DNA from: Mucilaginibacter sp. KACC 22063
GTDB taxonomy: Bacteria > Bacteroidota > Bacteroidia > Sphingobacteriales > Sphingobacteriaceae
Reading direction: 5' to 3'
Length of the DNA: 64,000 bases
Assembly: GCF_028736115.1 (NCBI RefSeq)
Contig: NZ_CP117877.1
Location: forward strand, 1 to 64,000
Shown here: positions 45,448 to 54,538 of the stretch, one piece after another
How the letters are laid out: each line of letters opens with the position of its first letter
Position numbering within the stretch: position 1 is the first letter of the stretch
Notes under the pieces: generated by a model
Told to the model about the DNA's origin: nothing
Databases searched by the model: none
What the model saw: only the letters and a program-made list of their open reading frames with translations
Program-made: the position numbers and the translations under genes

Positions 45448-47679
45448 TTACTTAAACTTGTTCTTCAGGGCAGCAAGTTTGCTTTGCATATCTGTTTCGG
45501 GCTCTTTTTTGATATTGGCCCGGGTGTCGCCTTGCTTTTTTGTGCGCTCCCCGGGTTCGGCATTTTTCATTGATAATGAGATGCGCTTGCGGTTTACATC
45601 AACTTCGGTTACGGTAACCATTACCTGTTGATGTACCTTAACCACCTCGTTGGCATCCTTTATAAACCTGTTGGCTATCTGGCTTAAATGTACCAGTCCA
45701 TCCTGGTGAACACCGATATCTACAAACGCACCAAAATTGGTGATGTTGGTTACAATGCCGGGCAGTTTCATGCCCACTTTTAGGTCATTCATGGTATTGA
45801 CACCTTCGGTGAAACTAAATGCTTCAAATTTTTCGCGTGGGTCAAGTCCTGGTTTTGCCAGCTCGGCCATAATATCATTCAGTGTCGGCAAACCAACCGT
45901 ATCAGTAATATACTTCTTAAGCGGGATGCTTGCGCGCAGTTTATTATCGCTCATTAAATCTTTAACCGAGCAGCCATTGTCTTTAGCCATTTGCTCCACC
46001 AAAGCATAGCGCTCGGGATGTACAGCGCTGGCATCAAGCGGGTTCTCTGCCCCGCGGATACGCAGGAAGCCAGCCGCCTGTTCAAATGCTTTATCACCCA
46101 AACGGGCCACTTTCTTCAGTTGGTCGCGTTTTACAAAAGCACCGTTTGCATTACGGTAATCCACAATGTTTTGCGCCAGCTGCGGGCCAAGGCCCGATAC
46201 ATAAGCTAATATTTGTTTTGACGCGGTATTCAACTCTACTCCTACTGCGTTTACGCAGCTGATCACGGTATCATCAAGTGACGTTTGTAATTTATTCTGA
46301 TCAACATCGTGCTGGTACTGGCCAACACCAATTGATTTAGGGTCAATTTTTACCAGTTCTGCCAGTGGGTCCATCAGTCTGCGGCCAATAGATACTGCGC
46401 CACGTACAGTTACATCCTGGTCTGGAAATTCATCGCGTGCTGCTTCAGAAGCGGAGTAAATAGAAGCGCCGCTTTCGTTAACCATTACTATGGTTACGCC
46501 ATCTAAATTAAGGTTGCGCACAAATAATTCTGTTTCGCGGCCTGCTGTGCCGTTACCAATGGCAATAGCTTCAGTATGATACTTGGTAACTAAATGGCGC
46601 AGTGTTTTTTCAGCTTCGGCTAAACCACCTGCCCCGCTATGCGGAAATATGGCGGTATACTCAAGTAACTTGCCCTGCTCGTTTAGGGCAACAACCTTAC
46701 AGCCGGTACGGAAGCCCGGGTCAATGGCAATCATGCGCTTTTGCCCAAGTGGGGCAGCTAATAATAATTGACGTGCGTTTTCGGCAAATACTCGGATGGC
46801 CTCATCATCGGCTTTCTTTTTAGTGATCAGCCTTACCTCTGTTTCCATGCTTGGTTTAAGCAGGCGTTTATAGCTATCGCCAACAGCCAGTTTAACCTGC
46901 AACGCGTTTGGGTTATTAGCCGTTATAAAATGCTTTTCGAGCAATGCAATGGCATCATCTTCTTCCGGTTGAATATCCAGCCATAAGATATCCTCTTTTT
47001 CGCCGCGGCGCATAGCTAATACGCGGTGCGATGGCGCTGTTGAAACAGGTTCGCTCCAGTCAAAGTAGTCTTTGTATTTAATGCCGGCTTCTTCCTTGCC
47101 GCTTACCACACGCGATTGTATAGTCCCTTTGTTGATAAACAACTCTCGCATGGTCGCACGCACGTCAGCATTTTCGCTGATGGTTTCTGCAATAATGTCC
47201 CTTGCCCCCGCTAAAGCTTCGGCAACGTTATTCACACCTTTTTCGGCATCAATAAAATTGAGCGCTTCCTCTTCCGGGTCACCTTTGCCCTGTGCCAGGA
47301 TAATATCCGCCAACGGTTGCAGGCCTTTTTCGCGGGCTGCACTTGCTCTGGTTTTACGTTTAGGGCGATAAGGCAGGTAAATGTCTTCCAGCGCAACCAT
47401 TGTATCCGCTTCGTTAAGCTGTTTCTCTAATTCGGGCGTAAGCTTGCCCAAGTCAGTTAGGGATTTGATAATGGCTTCGCGGCGTTTATCCATATCGCGC
47501 AGCTGCTGTATGCGGTCGCGAATGGCAGCCACCTGCACTTCGTCAAGGCTGCCGGTTAGTTCTTTACGGTAACGGGAAATAAATGGCACGGTAGCGCCCT
47601 CATCAAGCAGGCCAACGGTAGTGTTTACCTGTTTTGAGGAGATAGACAGCTCTTGCGCAATTTTAATATAGTGATCCAT
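45448..47679 (-). CDS. tex: Tex-family S1 RNA-binding protein
   Basis: 743 residues from the ATG at 47679. It shows the Tex N-terminal helical region (VNTTVGLLDEGATVPFISRYRKE), the YqgF-like RNase H fold (MIAIDPGFRTGCKVVALNE, AIGNGTAGRETE), the helix-hairpin-helix block (LNTASKQILAYVSGLGPQLA, FVKRDQLKKVARLG) and a C-terminal S1 domain (GMKLPGIVTNITNFGAFVDI). The family binds RNA and affects transcription in several bacteria. The C-terminal tail is basic and likely flexible. Monocistronic. Confidence 0.95.
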   Translation of the reverse strand: MDHYIKIAQELSISSKQVNTTVGLLDEGATVPFISRYRKELTGSLDEVQVAAIRDRIQQLRDMDKRREAIIKSLTDLGKLTPELEKQLNEADTMVALEDIYLPYRPKRKTRASAAREKGLQPLADIILAQGKGDPEEEALNFIDAEKGVNNVAEALAGARDIIAETISENADVRATMRELFINKGTIQSRVVSGKEEAGIKYKDYFDWSEPVSTAPSHRVLAMRRGEKEDILWLDIQPEEDDAIALLEKHFITANNPNALQVKLAVGDSYKRLLKPSMETEVRLITKKKADDEAIRVFAENARQLLLAAPLGQKRMIAIDPGFRTGCKVVALNEQGKLLEYTAIFPHSGAGGLAEAEKTLRHLVTKYHTEAIAIGNGTAGRETELFVRNLNLDGVTIVMVNESGASIYSASEAARDEFPDQDVTVRGAVSIGRRLMDPLAELVKIDPKSIGVGQYQHDVDQNKLQTSLDDTVISCVNAVGVELNTASKQILAYVSGLGPQLAQNIVDYRNANGAFVKRDQLKKVARLGDKAFEQAAGFLRIRGAENPLDASAVHPERYALVEQMAKDNGCSVKDLMSDNKLRASIPLKKYITDTVGLPTLNDIMAELAKPGLDPREKFEAFSFTEGVNTMNDLKVGMKLPGIVTNITNFGAFVDIGVHQDGLVHLSQIANRFIKDANEVVKVHQQVMVTVTEVDVNRKRISLSMKNAEPGERTKKQGDTRANIKKEPETDMQSKLAALKNKFK

Positions 47680-47777
47680 GTACAAATCAAATTAAGGCTG
47701 CAAAGTTGTAGCTATCTGCACATAAGTCAAAATGTTTTTTGGTGATAATTTAAAAATTAACACATCAAGCAGCAAGA

Positions 47778-48665
47778 CTAAAAGCGGATGTTTAAGCCGG
47801 TATTAACGCCCCATGTATTACGCGCAGCGCCATTGAATTGAGTTTCGGGCCTGTCGCCATTGATCCGGAAAAGTCGATCGACACCATTGCCTGTTTCCCA
47901 GTGCTGATAATTGCCCGATATAAACACAGTCACTAAAGAGCTGATCTGATAATTGATCTTCAGTCTCGATTGTAAGCCAAATCCATTAGCATTTTGCCTG
48001 AAACTTACCGGATGTTCAAAATCCAAGATCTGGTTCCAGTCGGCACGGCTATTATAATTTACCTGGTTATAAATAAGCGTAGGTTCTAAACTTATTTTGT
48101 TGGTTAAAGGGGCATTGACAGTAATCCCCACTAATGCGCCTTTCCAGGTGGTTTTATAGGTGGTATGAAGTGTGGATAAGTCAGAAGTTGTATTGCCAAG
48201 GATGTAAAGGTTCTGATTATTGAGCGTATATCCGCCAAATGGCTTAACAGATAGCCTACGTACTTTAAAGATGTATCCTAATTGTACTGATGCATTTTGG
48301 ATGCTGCCTTTATCTGCGGCAAAGGTTTCATTGTAAATATTGTTGCTGCGATTATCGTCCTGGTAGTCTGAATCATTAACATGCCCCGCCTGAATAGCGG
48401 TGATATTGTATTGCGCAGATGCTTCAAAACCTTTCCAAAAGTTCCAGCTTAACGCTGCCCCTGTATTTAGACCGCTTACCTTCCATTTCAATTCCGAATA
48501 GATATTAGGACTTGTACCTGTGCTGTTACCGGCTATTGACCAATGAAAGTTTTCCTGCTCATAACCCGTATAAAATTCAGCATGAAGCTTACTGCTGGTC
48601 TGCGCAAAAACAGGCAGGCATGTTAGCATAAGCAATGCTACAAGGCAGGTAAGCTTGTTAATCAT
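47778..48665 (-). CDS. Outer-membrane beta-barrel protein
   Basis: 295 residues with signal peptide MINKLTCLVALLMLTCLPVFAQ. The remainder alternates polar and aromatic residues in about 12 strand-like stretches, and the C-terminus ends GLNIRF with the terminal Phe typical of barrels. The closest general match is the porin-like/outer-membrane family of Bacteroidota. Ligand unknown. A transcript from the upstream Pro-rich gene probably stops before it. Confidence 0.75.
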   Translation of the reverse strand: MINKLTCLVALLMLTCLPVFAQTSSKLHAEFYTGYEQENFHWSIAGNSTGTSPNIYSELKWKVSGLNTGAALSWNFWKGFEASAQYNITAIQAGHVNDSDYQDDNRSNNIYNETFAADKGSIQNASVQLGYIFKVRRLSVKPFGGYTLNNQNLYILGNTTSDLSTLHTTYKTTWKGALVGITVNAPLTNKISLEPTLIYNQVNYNSRADWNQILDFEHPVSFRQNANGFGLQSRLKINYQISSLVTVFISGNYQHWETGNGVDRLFRINGDRPETQFNGAARNTWGVNTGLNIRF

Positions 48666-48724
48666 TCAGGTTTATAATGGCCAGTTAAAATAAGCATTAA
48701 TCTGACTAAGATGCTATAGGTATG

Positions 48725-48752
48725 AACAAAAAACGCAACCCATTGGGTTGCG
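48725..48752 (-). terminator. Terminator after the Pro/Arg-rich gene
   Basis: On the minus strand ACGCAACCC, AAT, GGGTTGCGT is followed by TTTTTTG, a good intrinsic terminator 31 bp after the small gene. Confidence 0.85.
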
Positions 48753-48782
48753 TCATAATCACATATTATAAAATCACAATCT

Positions 48783-49040
48783 TTACAAACGAGGAGGCGC
48801 CGGTGGCGGAGGTGGCAGTTTGATATGTATGCCACGGCGATGACGGACAGCCCTGCGACGAACATATGGGCGGCGCGGACGGCGTAATCTTGGTGCTCCC
48901 GGCGGCCTTGGCGGCGGCGGTGGCAGTCTTTGAAAAAATGCTCCGGCTACAATTGCTGTTTCAACAGCAGGCTCTGCTTCAACAAATTCGAAGCTGATAG
49001 CCATTAAAAATATTACAAGAAATATTTTGCTGAATTTCAT
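48783..49040 (-). CDS. Secreted Pro/Arg-rich small protein
   Basis: 85 residues. A signal peptide (MKFSKIFLVIFLMAISFEFVEA) is followed by a short linker and a mature part made almost entirely of Pro, Arg and hydrophobic residues: LPPPPPRPPGAPRLRRPRRP, then YVRRRAVRHRRG, then LPPPPPAPP. It has its own terminator. Extremely basic and disordered; it could be a cell-surface linker protein, a nucleic-acid or polyanion binder, or an antimicrobial-type peptide. None of these is shown by sequence. Confidence 0.65.
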   Translation of the reverse strand: MKFSKIFLVIFLMAISFEFVEAEPAVETAIVAGAFFQRLPPPPPRPPGAPRLRRPRRPYVRRRAVRHRRGIHIKLPPPPPAPPRL

Positions 49041-49114
49041 AAGTAGATGTAGAGTTTCAGTTTACCTAAGATGCTCAACAGCAGGCTTTGCTATTTGTTT
49101 TATAAAAATTTAAA

Positions 49115-50029
49115 TTATTCATTTACATACTTATACAGGAAGTCGGCTGTAAACTGCCCTGCTTGCAGCCAGCGGTTTTCAGTGTCTTTCCCACCTTGAA
49201 AAAACGGGTTGAAATGTTTCTGCAGCTCATGCGAATACCCCTCAAAAACTTTTGTGGCATTCGGAATTTTAAGGGCATCTGCCTGGCGCTGTATAGCAGC
49301 GGGGCCGTATAAGCCACCGTCTTTATCGTCGGGCTTTACAATACCGTCATTACTGCCGTAAACATTAACAATAGGCACCTTTGCATTTTTTAACCATGTC
49401 AAATCAAATATGCCTCCCCAGTAATTGATCACTGCTGTAACCTTCAGCCTGTCTGTAGATTGTGTGGCTGCATGGCTTTCGTCAAGTGCTACTTCTTTAG
49501 CTAATTCCGCATTGTTGCTGTAAGCTGCCTGTAAAGCGATGATCCCCCCAGCCGAGTTTCCGGCTAAAATAATTTTATCGGGGTTAATGCCATATTTCGC
49601 GGCATTAGCACGAAAGTATGCAACGGCCATTTTCGCGTCCTGTACGGCATAATAAGCGCTTTTCTTCAACGTGCCGAATTTAAATATCGGGTTGCCTTTA
49701 CTTAAAGTATAATTGATGGCAGCACATACATATCCCCTGCGGGCAAAGGTTCTGCACCATAGCTGTATGCCTTTGGCATCTTTTGAGCCAAATTTAAAAC
49801 CGCCGCCATGCATCCATATCATCAGCGGACGGGAGGCAACATGATCACCCGCAGGCCTGAAAAGGTCAAAGTCGTTGGCTGTTTCGTGCTTAGTACTATC
49901 TGTGTTATAGTTAAGATCTTTATCTATCACAAGATTCTCAAAAACCATGTCCTTGTAACGTTGTTGGGCATTTGCATAAGCAAGGGAGCTAAGTATAACG
50001 GCGCAGATCAGCATGGCTTTTTTGTACAT
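49115..50029 (-). CDS. Secreted alpha/beta hydrolase (esterase/lipase type)
   Basis: 304 residues with signal peptide MYKKAMLICAVILSSLAYANAQ. The oxyanion motif HGGGFKFGS is near residue 74, nucleophile GNSAGG near 155 (Ser in LAGNSAGGIIAL), Asp in NVYGSNDGIVKPDD, and His in EGYSHELQ near 270, giving a complete triad. The pattern fits the hormone-sensitive-lipase/BD-FAE-like esterases. Substrate unknown. Divergent from acpS. Confidence 0.87.
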   Translation of the reverse strand: MYKKAMLICAVILSSLAYANAQQRYKDMVFENLVIDKDLNYNTDSTKHETANDFDLFRPAGDHVASRPLMIWMHGGGFKFGSKDAKGIQLWCRTFARRGYVCAAINYTLSKGNPIFKFGTLKKSAYYAVQDAKMAVAYFRANAAKYGINPDKIILAGNSAGGIIALQAAYSNNAELAKEVALDESHAATQSTDRLKVTAVINYWGGIFDLTWLKNAKVPIVNVYGSNDGIVKPDDKDGGLYGPAAIQRQADALKIPNATKVFEGYSHELQKHFNPFFQGGKDTENRWLQAGQFTADFLYKYVNE

Positions 50030-50108
50030 AGTCTTTTGTTTGTTAAAGATATACGTTACAAAGCTTTAAGGCGGATGTTTGTAAAACATCTGCATTTGGC
50101 AATTTTAT

Positions 50109-50116
50109 TAAATTTG
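50109..50116 (+). promoter_or_regulatory. Putative -7 box for acpS
   Basis: TAAATTTG matches TAnnTTTG and ends 21 bp before the acpS ATG. Confidence 0.4.
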
Positions 50117-50137
50117 GCATTCAGCGTATAGCTTATT

Positions 50138-50503
50138 ATGATAACCGGCTTAGGAACAGATATTGTAGAAGTTGACAGAATGGAGCAGAGCATACTGCGT
50201 GCAAACGGTTTCAGGGAAATGGTGTTCTCAGCCCATGAAATACAGTATTGCGAACGTATGGCCAACAAATACGAGCACTATGCCGCCCGCTTTGCAGCTA
50301 AGGAAGCCTTTTTTAAAGCATTAGGTACCGGCTGGAAAAGCGGTACATCTTTTAACGAAATAGAAGTGTTTAACGATGCCAATGGTAAGCCGGAGATCAG
50401 GCTGTTGGGGCAAAGTGCCGAAGCGGTTGGCCCGGTGCGCATATTAGTATCGCTTACACATGTACAATCAATGGCTGCGGCCACTGTAATAATAGAAAAA
50501 TGA
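50138..50503 (+). CDS. acpS: Holo-[acyl-carrier-protein] synthase
   Basis: 121 residues, normal size for the trimeric AcpS. MITGLGTDIVEVDR gives the metal-binding Asp, and RFAAKEAFFKALGTG is the second signature with catalytic Glu/Lys. It transfers phosphopantetheine from CoA to the housekeeping ACP. It overlaps the next gene by 4 bp. A second, Sfp-like transferase exists at 23.9 kb for the small fatty-acid-like operon. Confidence 0.95.
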   Translation: MITGLGTDIVEVDRMEQSILRANGFREMVFSAHEIQYCERMANKYEHYAARFAAKEAFFKALGTGWKSGTSFNEIEVFNDANGKPEIRLLGQSAEAVGPVRILVSLTHVQSMAAATVIIEK

Positions 50504-51777
50504 TGATGCAGCAAACCGACGAAATGACCTTGTTACAGGAACAAAAGCTAAAGGAATTATTACAATACCTTACTGTGCATTCGCCGTTTTACCGCGAAAT
50601 GTTTGCTTCGCACCAGATTGATATAAGCGCCATTAACACCCTTGCCGACCTGGCTAAAATACCTACCACAAGCAAGGAAGATCTCCAGCAGCGCAATGCT
50701 GATTTTCTATGTGTTCCGCAGCAGCAGGTGATCGAATATACGTCTACATCTGGTACGCTGGGTGGGCCGGTTAGTATAGCACTTACCGATAAAGACCTTG
50801 ACCGGCTGGCACTTAACGAGTATAACTCTTTTCTAAGTGCGGAAACCACTCCTGATGATATCTATCAACTGATGCTCACGCTCGACCGACAGTTTATGGC
50901 AGGTATGGCTTATTATTTAGGGCTAAGAAAATTGGGTGCTGGTATTATTCGCCTTGGGCCGGGTGTGCCGTCATTACAATGGGAAACCATCAACAGGTTA
51001 AAGCCTACGGCTATTGTTGCTGTACCGTCGTTTATATTAAAGCTGATTCAGTACGCTAAAGATAATGGGATTGATGTTAATGCATCATCAGTTAAAAAGG
51101 CAATATGTATTGGCGAAAATGTGCGTAATGCAGATTTTTCACTTAACGTATTGGGTAAAAAGATAACAGATGCCTGGGATATTCAGTTGTATTCTACCTA
51201 TGCATCTACTGAAATGCAAACTGCTTTTACAGAATGCAGCGAAGGCCGGGGAGGGCATTACCAACCCGAGCTCATGATTGCCGAAATACTGGATGATGAT
51301 GAAAACCCAGTTGGGCCATATACCGCCGGAGAACTTACCATAACAACGCTTGGTGTTGAAGGTATGCCATTGCTGCGTTATAAAACCGGCGATATATGCA
51401 TGTACTTTGATGAGCCTTGTGCCTGCGGTAGAAACAGCTGGCGATTGTCGCCGATATTGGGACGCAAAAAGCAAATGATCAAATTTAAAGGCACAACTTT
51501 ATACCCGCCTGCTTTATTTGATATCCTTAACGAGCGTGAAGAGATCAAAGAATATGTTGTTGAAGTATATTCAAACGAGGTGGGGCTTGATGAGGTGCTG
51601 CTATACATTGTACCGTCAGAACAGTCGGTAGAGTGCGACCATCGTATCCGTGCTTATTTACAAGCCCGTTTACGGGTAAGCCCTCATATCAAATACCTTT
51701 CATTGGAAGCTATACACAAAATGCAGTTCCCGGAAACAGTACGTAAAGCAGTGAAGTTTGTAGATAAAAGAAACTGA
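50500..51777 (+). CDS. PaaK-like AMP-binding acyl-CoA ligase
   Basis: 425 residues. The adenylate-forming motif reads EYTSTSGTLGGPVSIAL near residue 84 (P-loop), with STYASTEMQTAFTEC, the YKTGDIC block and GRKKQMIKFKGTTLYPPA near 325. The length and the C-terminal domain fit the phenylacetate-CoA ligase family. The natural acid is unknown. It is translationally coupled to acpS, which suggests a fatty-acid or CoA link, but this is inference. Confidence 0.88.
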   Translation: MMMQQTDEMTLLQEQKLKELLQYLTVHSPFYREMFASHQIDISAINTLADLAKIPTTSKEDLQQRNADFLCVPQQQVIEYTSTSGTLGGPVSIALTDKDLDRLALNEYNSFLSAETTPDDIYQLMLTLDRQFMAGMAYYLGLRKLGAGIIRLGPGVPSLQWETINRLKPTAIVAVPSFILKLIQYAKDNGIDVNASSVKKAICIGENVRNADFSLNVLGKKITDAWDIQLYSTYASTEMQTAFTECSEGRGGHYQPELMIAEILDDDENPVGPYTAGELTITTLGVEGMPLLRYKTGDICMYFDEPCACGRNSWRLSPILGRKKQMIKFKGTTLYPPALFDILNEREEIKEYVVEVYSNEVGLDEVLLYIVPSEQSVECDHRIRAYLQARLRVSPHIKYLSLEAIHKMQFPETVRKAVKFVDKRN

Positions 51778-51782
51778 TTTGG

Positions 51783-52445
51783 TCACACGGCAATAACCTT
51801 GTTGTTCAAAACGCCGAAAACCTGGTCGTTATCCTGATGGCGAATAGCTACCCTTCCGGTAAATTTCCCGAACGAGGGTAATATCCCCTGCCTTTTACCG
51901 AAGGTAAAGCAGGGCAATGTTATGCTTTGGCGGCCCTTTCCGGATAAACGTACGCCCGGATGAATATGCCCGCACAGTACATATCCGTTTGCTGCTTCAA
52001 GACTGTCGTGGCTTTGCGGATGATGCAGCATCAGAAAAGGACCAAGCAGGTATTCTTTCGGAGTCTGGATGTTCAGTTGGTGGTAATGATGATCTTTAAT
52101 AATATCATGGTTCCCTATTACCAGGATGATTTCTAAGTTGGGAAATTGCTCGCGCCATAGGACAAACCAATCCCAGTCGGTATTTTTATCGCTGTGGAAA
52201 AGGTCACCTAAAAAAATGAGCTTTTCAGGCTGGTATTGTGCAATAAGATCTGATAGCACTGCCAAATCTTCCTGTGCAATTCCTTGCGGAATAGCGATGC
52301 CTGCTTTGCGAAAATGCCCCGACTTACCCAGGTGAACGTCAGCAGCAATCAAAGCTTTCTCCTGCTTCCAGTAAATTGCCTTTTCAGGAAGTAACAACAG
52401 ATCTTGTCCAAGCAGGGAAAGCTCGGCTCCGGCACATATCTTCAT
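51783..52445 (-). CDS. pdeM: PdeM-like metallophosphoesterase (ligase-associated endonuclease)
   Basis: 220 residues from the ATG at 52445. Calcineurin-like motifs in order: ADVHLGK near residue 36, GDLFHS, GNHD, CGHIHPG near 172. The N-terminal LLGQDLLLLPEKAIYW and the overall size match PdeM, the phosphoesterase often encoded with a DNA ligase and exonuclease in ligase-associated repair clusters. Those partners are not adjacent here, so the assignment rests on sequence alone. Confidence 0.85.
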   Translation of the reverse strand: MKICAGAELSLLGQDLLLLPEKAIYWKQEKALIAADVHLGKSGHFRKAGIAIPQGIAQEDLAVLSDLIAQYQPEKLIFLGDLFHSDKNTDWDWFVLWREQFPNLEIILVIGNHDIIKDHHYHQLNIQTPKEYLLGPFLMLHHPQSHDSLEAANGYVLCGHIHPGVRLSGKGRQSITLPCFTFGKRQGILPSFGKFTGRVAIRHQDNDQVFGVLNNKVIAV

Positions 52446-52504
52446 CAACACAAATATACAAAATGCTATTAAATTTAGCTTTTGTAGTTGAAGAACCGTT
52501 TAGA

Positions 52505-52591
52505 TTAACGCCTAACGATAAATGCAATAAATAACAATACCGCTGCTGTTAAAAACTGGAAGATCAAATATTTTAAAGGTATTTGCTTCAT
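52505..52591 (-). CDS. Candidate 28-residue membrane microprotein
   Basis: A short frame encodes MKQIPLKYLIFQFLTAAVLL followed by FIAFIVRR: a basic start, one hydrophobic helix of about 18 residues and an RR end. The ATG is at 52589-52591 and TAA at 52505-52507. The single-TM design and positive ends are typical of real bacterial small membrane proteins, and it sits alone in a 358-bp gap. No expression evidence; it could be chance. Confidence 0.4.
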   Translation of the reverse strand: MKQIPLKYLIFQFLTAAVLLFIAFIVRR

Positions 52592-52756
52592 AGTGGTAAT
52601 TTTTAGTTATACATTATTATAACGAAGATACTTAATAAAGGTTACACTTGTCAATATTTTTACCATTTCTTTTAGAAAAACACATTAAAAGCAATAATTT
52701 GTTGCGAAAGTGAATAATATGAGGTGGCGTATTAACAAATTGGAAAATGTTTAAAA

Positions 52757-52789
52757 CAAAAAGACCCGGTTAAATGCCGGGTCTTTTTG
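52757..52789. terminator. Terminator between the microprotein gap and htrA
   Basis: AAAAGACCCGG, loop TTAAATG, CCGGGTCTTTTT: a strong stem with A/T flanks, serving the minus-strand htrA gene that ends 21 bp away. Confidence 0.85.
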
Positions 52790-52809
52790 TCATATTAAAA
52801 GCTATCAGA

Positions 52810-54348
52810 TTATTGTACCTGGAAGCTATTGGTAAAGTTGGTACCATCCGGATAAATACCCGAGATAACTACCATGCCATTACGCATGTTGGTAATTGCT
52901 TTATCAATATCAGCAACACTGTTAATAGGTGCCCTGTTGATGCTGGTAATTACTGTACCAACCGGGATTTCGGTATCGTCAAATAAACCACCGTTACGTA
53001 CCTGGGTAACAAGTACACCGCTGTTAACATGATATTTGGCTTTTTGCTGCTGAGTAAGCGGCTGGAAGCTTGCACCTAATTTATTGTACAGCTCTTCTGC
53101 TGATTTTGAAACCGCAGCTGTACGTGGTGTGCCTGCATCTGCTTTAAGTGTAACGTTAAACTGTTTGGTTTCGCCGTTACGGTCAACAGTTAGTTTGATG
53201 TTATCGCCTGGTTTTAAACGGCCCACACGCTCTTGCAAATCTGATGACTCATAAATTGTGTTACCATCTACTTTGGTAATTACGTCGCCTTTGCGGATAC
53301 CTGCAGCTTGTGCACCACCGCCCGGAACCACATCATTCACATACAAACCGTTAGTGTTTTTAACGCCAAGCTGTGATGCGTTGTCTTCGTTCAACTCAGC
53401 GAAGTTCACACCAATGTAACCGCGTTTTACACTGCCATAACGCTCAATATCATCAAGCACCTTTTTAGCAAGGTTAATCGGAATGGCAAAGCCATAACCT
53501 TCGTATGAACCGGTGTGTGATGCAATGGCCGAGTTAATACCGATCAGCTCGCCTTTGGTGTTTACTAATGCGCCACCGCTGTTACCTGGGTTAATGGCAG
53601 CATCGGTCTGGATGAAAGACTCAATCGCTTTGTTAACACGTGGTGGTGCATTGCGTGCCGGGCCAAAAGGGTTGTTATTATCATCATCATCGTTCTCGCT
53701 GCCGATGATACCAATATTACGGCCTTTTGCACTTACTATACCGGCAGTTACAGTTGATGTAAGATTAAATGGATTACCCACGGCCAGTACCCATTCGCCT
53801 ACGCGTACATCATCAGAGTTACCTAACTTAACAATTGGCAAGTTGGTAGCGCTCACCTTGATCAGGGCAAGGTCTGTATTTGGGTCAGTACCAATTACCT
53901 TAGCCTCAAAACGGCGGTGGTCATTGGTGGTAACCGTAATTTTATCAGCTTTTTCAACAACGTGGTTGTTGGTAACTATATAACCGTCTGGCGAAATAAT
54001 TACACCCGAACCAGAAGCCATTTGAGGCGTTTGCTGGCGAGGGCGTAAACGCTGGCCAAACATCTGGCCGAACAGATCGTCCATTTGATCTCTTCCGCTG
54101 TTTGCCTGTGCGCTGTAAGTAGTACGGATGTAAACCACTGCCGGCGTTACTGCAGCAGCAGCTTGTGTAAAATCAACATCACCTGCCGATGAGGTGATGG
54201 CAGCCGTTTTGTTGCTGGCGAAGTAAACTTTCTGACGGTCTTCAAACGTCATGCTGTCTGCGCTTTTTGTTTCTAACAATTTATAAGCGCCGATAGCCAT
54301 TGCGCCGCCAACCATGGCTGTTAACAATGTTAAACCTATCTTTCTCAT
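52810..54348 (-). CDS. DegP/HtrA-type periplasmic serine protease (Do family)
   Basis: 512 residues with an N-terminal TM/signal anchor (LTLLTAMVGGAMAIGAY). The trypsin-like domain has His in NNHVVEKADKITV near residue 130, Asp in NTDLALIKV, and Ser in NPGNSGGALVN near 255. Two PDZ domains follow: the first about 300-395 (GLYVNDVVPGGGAQAAGI, RKGDVITKV) and the second about 430-510. It should degrade or refold damaged envelope proteins. Its promoter region contains a -33/-7 pair overlapped by inverted repeats. Confidence 0.94.
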   Translation of the reverse strand: MRKIGLTLLTAMVGGAMAIGAYKLLETKSADSMTFEDRQKVYFASNKTAAITSSAGDVDFTQAAAAVTPAVVYIRTTYSAQANSGRDQMDDLFGQMFGQRLRPRQQTPQMASGSGVIISPDGYIVTNNHVVEKADKITVTTNDHRRFEAKVIGTDPNTDLALIKVSATNLPIVKLGNSDDVRVGEWVLAVGNPFNLTSTVTAGIVSAKGRNIGIIGSENDDDDNNNPFGPARNAPPRVNKAIESFIQTDAAINPGNSGGALVNTKGELIGINSAIASHTGSYEGYGFAIPINLAKKVLDDIERYGSVKRGYIGVNFAELNEDNASQLGVKNTNGLYVNDVVPGGGAQAAGIRKGDVITKVDGNTIYESSDLQERVGRLKPGDNIKLTVDRNGETKQFNVTLKADAGTPRTAAVSKSAEELYNKLGASFQPLTQQQKAKYHVNSGVLVTQVRNGGLFDDTEIPVGTVITSINRAPINSVADIDKAITNMRNGMVVISGIYPDGTNFTNSFQVQ

Positions 54349-54378
54349 ATCTATTTTTTTGCCTCTTTAAGTTGTAAT

Positions 54379-54423
54379 GAACCTGGTGGTTCAAATTTAA
54401 TACCATATAGACGGTATGAACAA
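54379..54423 (-). promoter_or_regulatory. htrA promoter with nested inverted repeats
   Basis: On the minus strand TTG (54421-54423), 21 bp, TAAATTTG (54392-54399) form a good -33/-7 pair. The spacer contains ATACC (54400-54404) and GGTAT (54413-54417) as an inverted repeat with 8 bp between. A second inverted repeat GAACC TGGT GGTTC (54379-54392) overlaps the downstream side. This layout suggests an operator, regulator unknown. Confidence 0.5.
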
Positions 54424-54538
54424 TAATAAGTTATTAGCATTTTTGTTAAAAAATGTTAAAGTGGCGCTATTAAGCTAACAACTGTTTATCAGTTTTGCCT
54501 TCAGTGCGTTTACTTGTTAACAAAAAAGGATTATAAAA

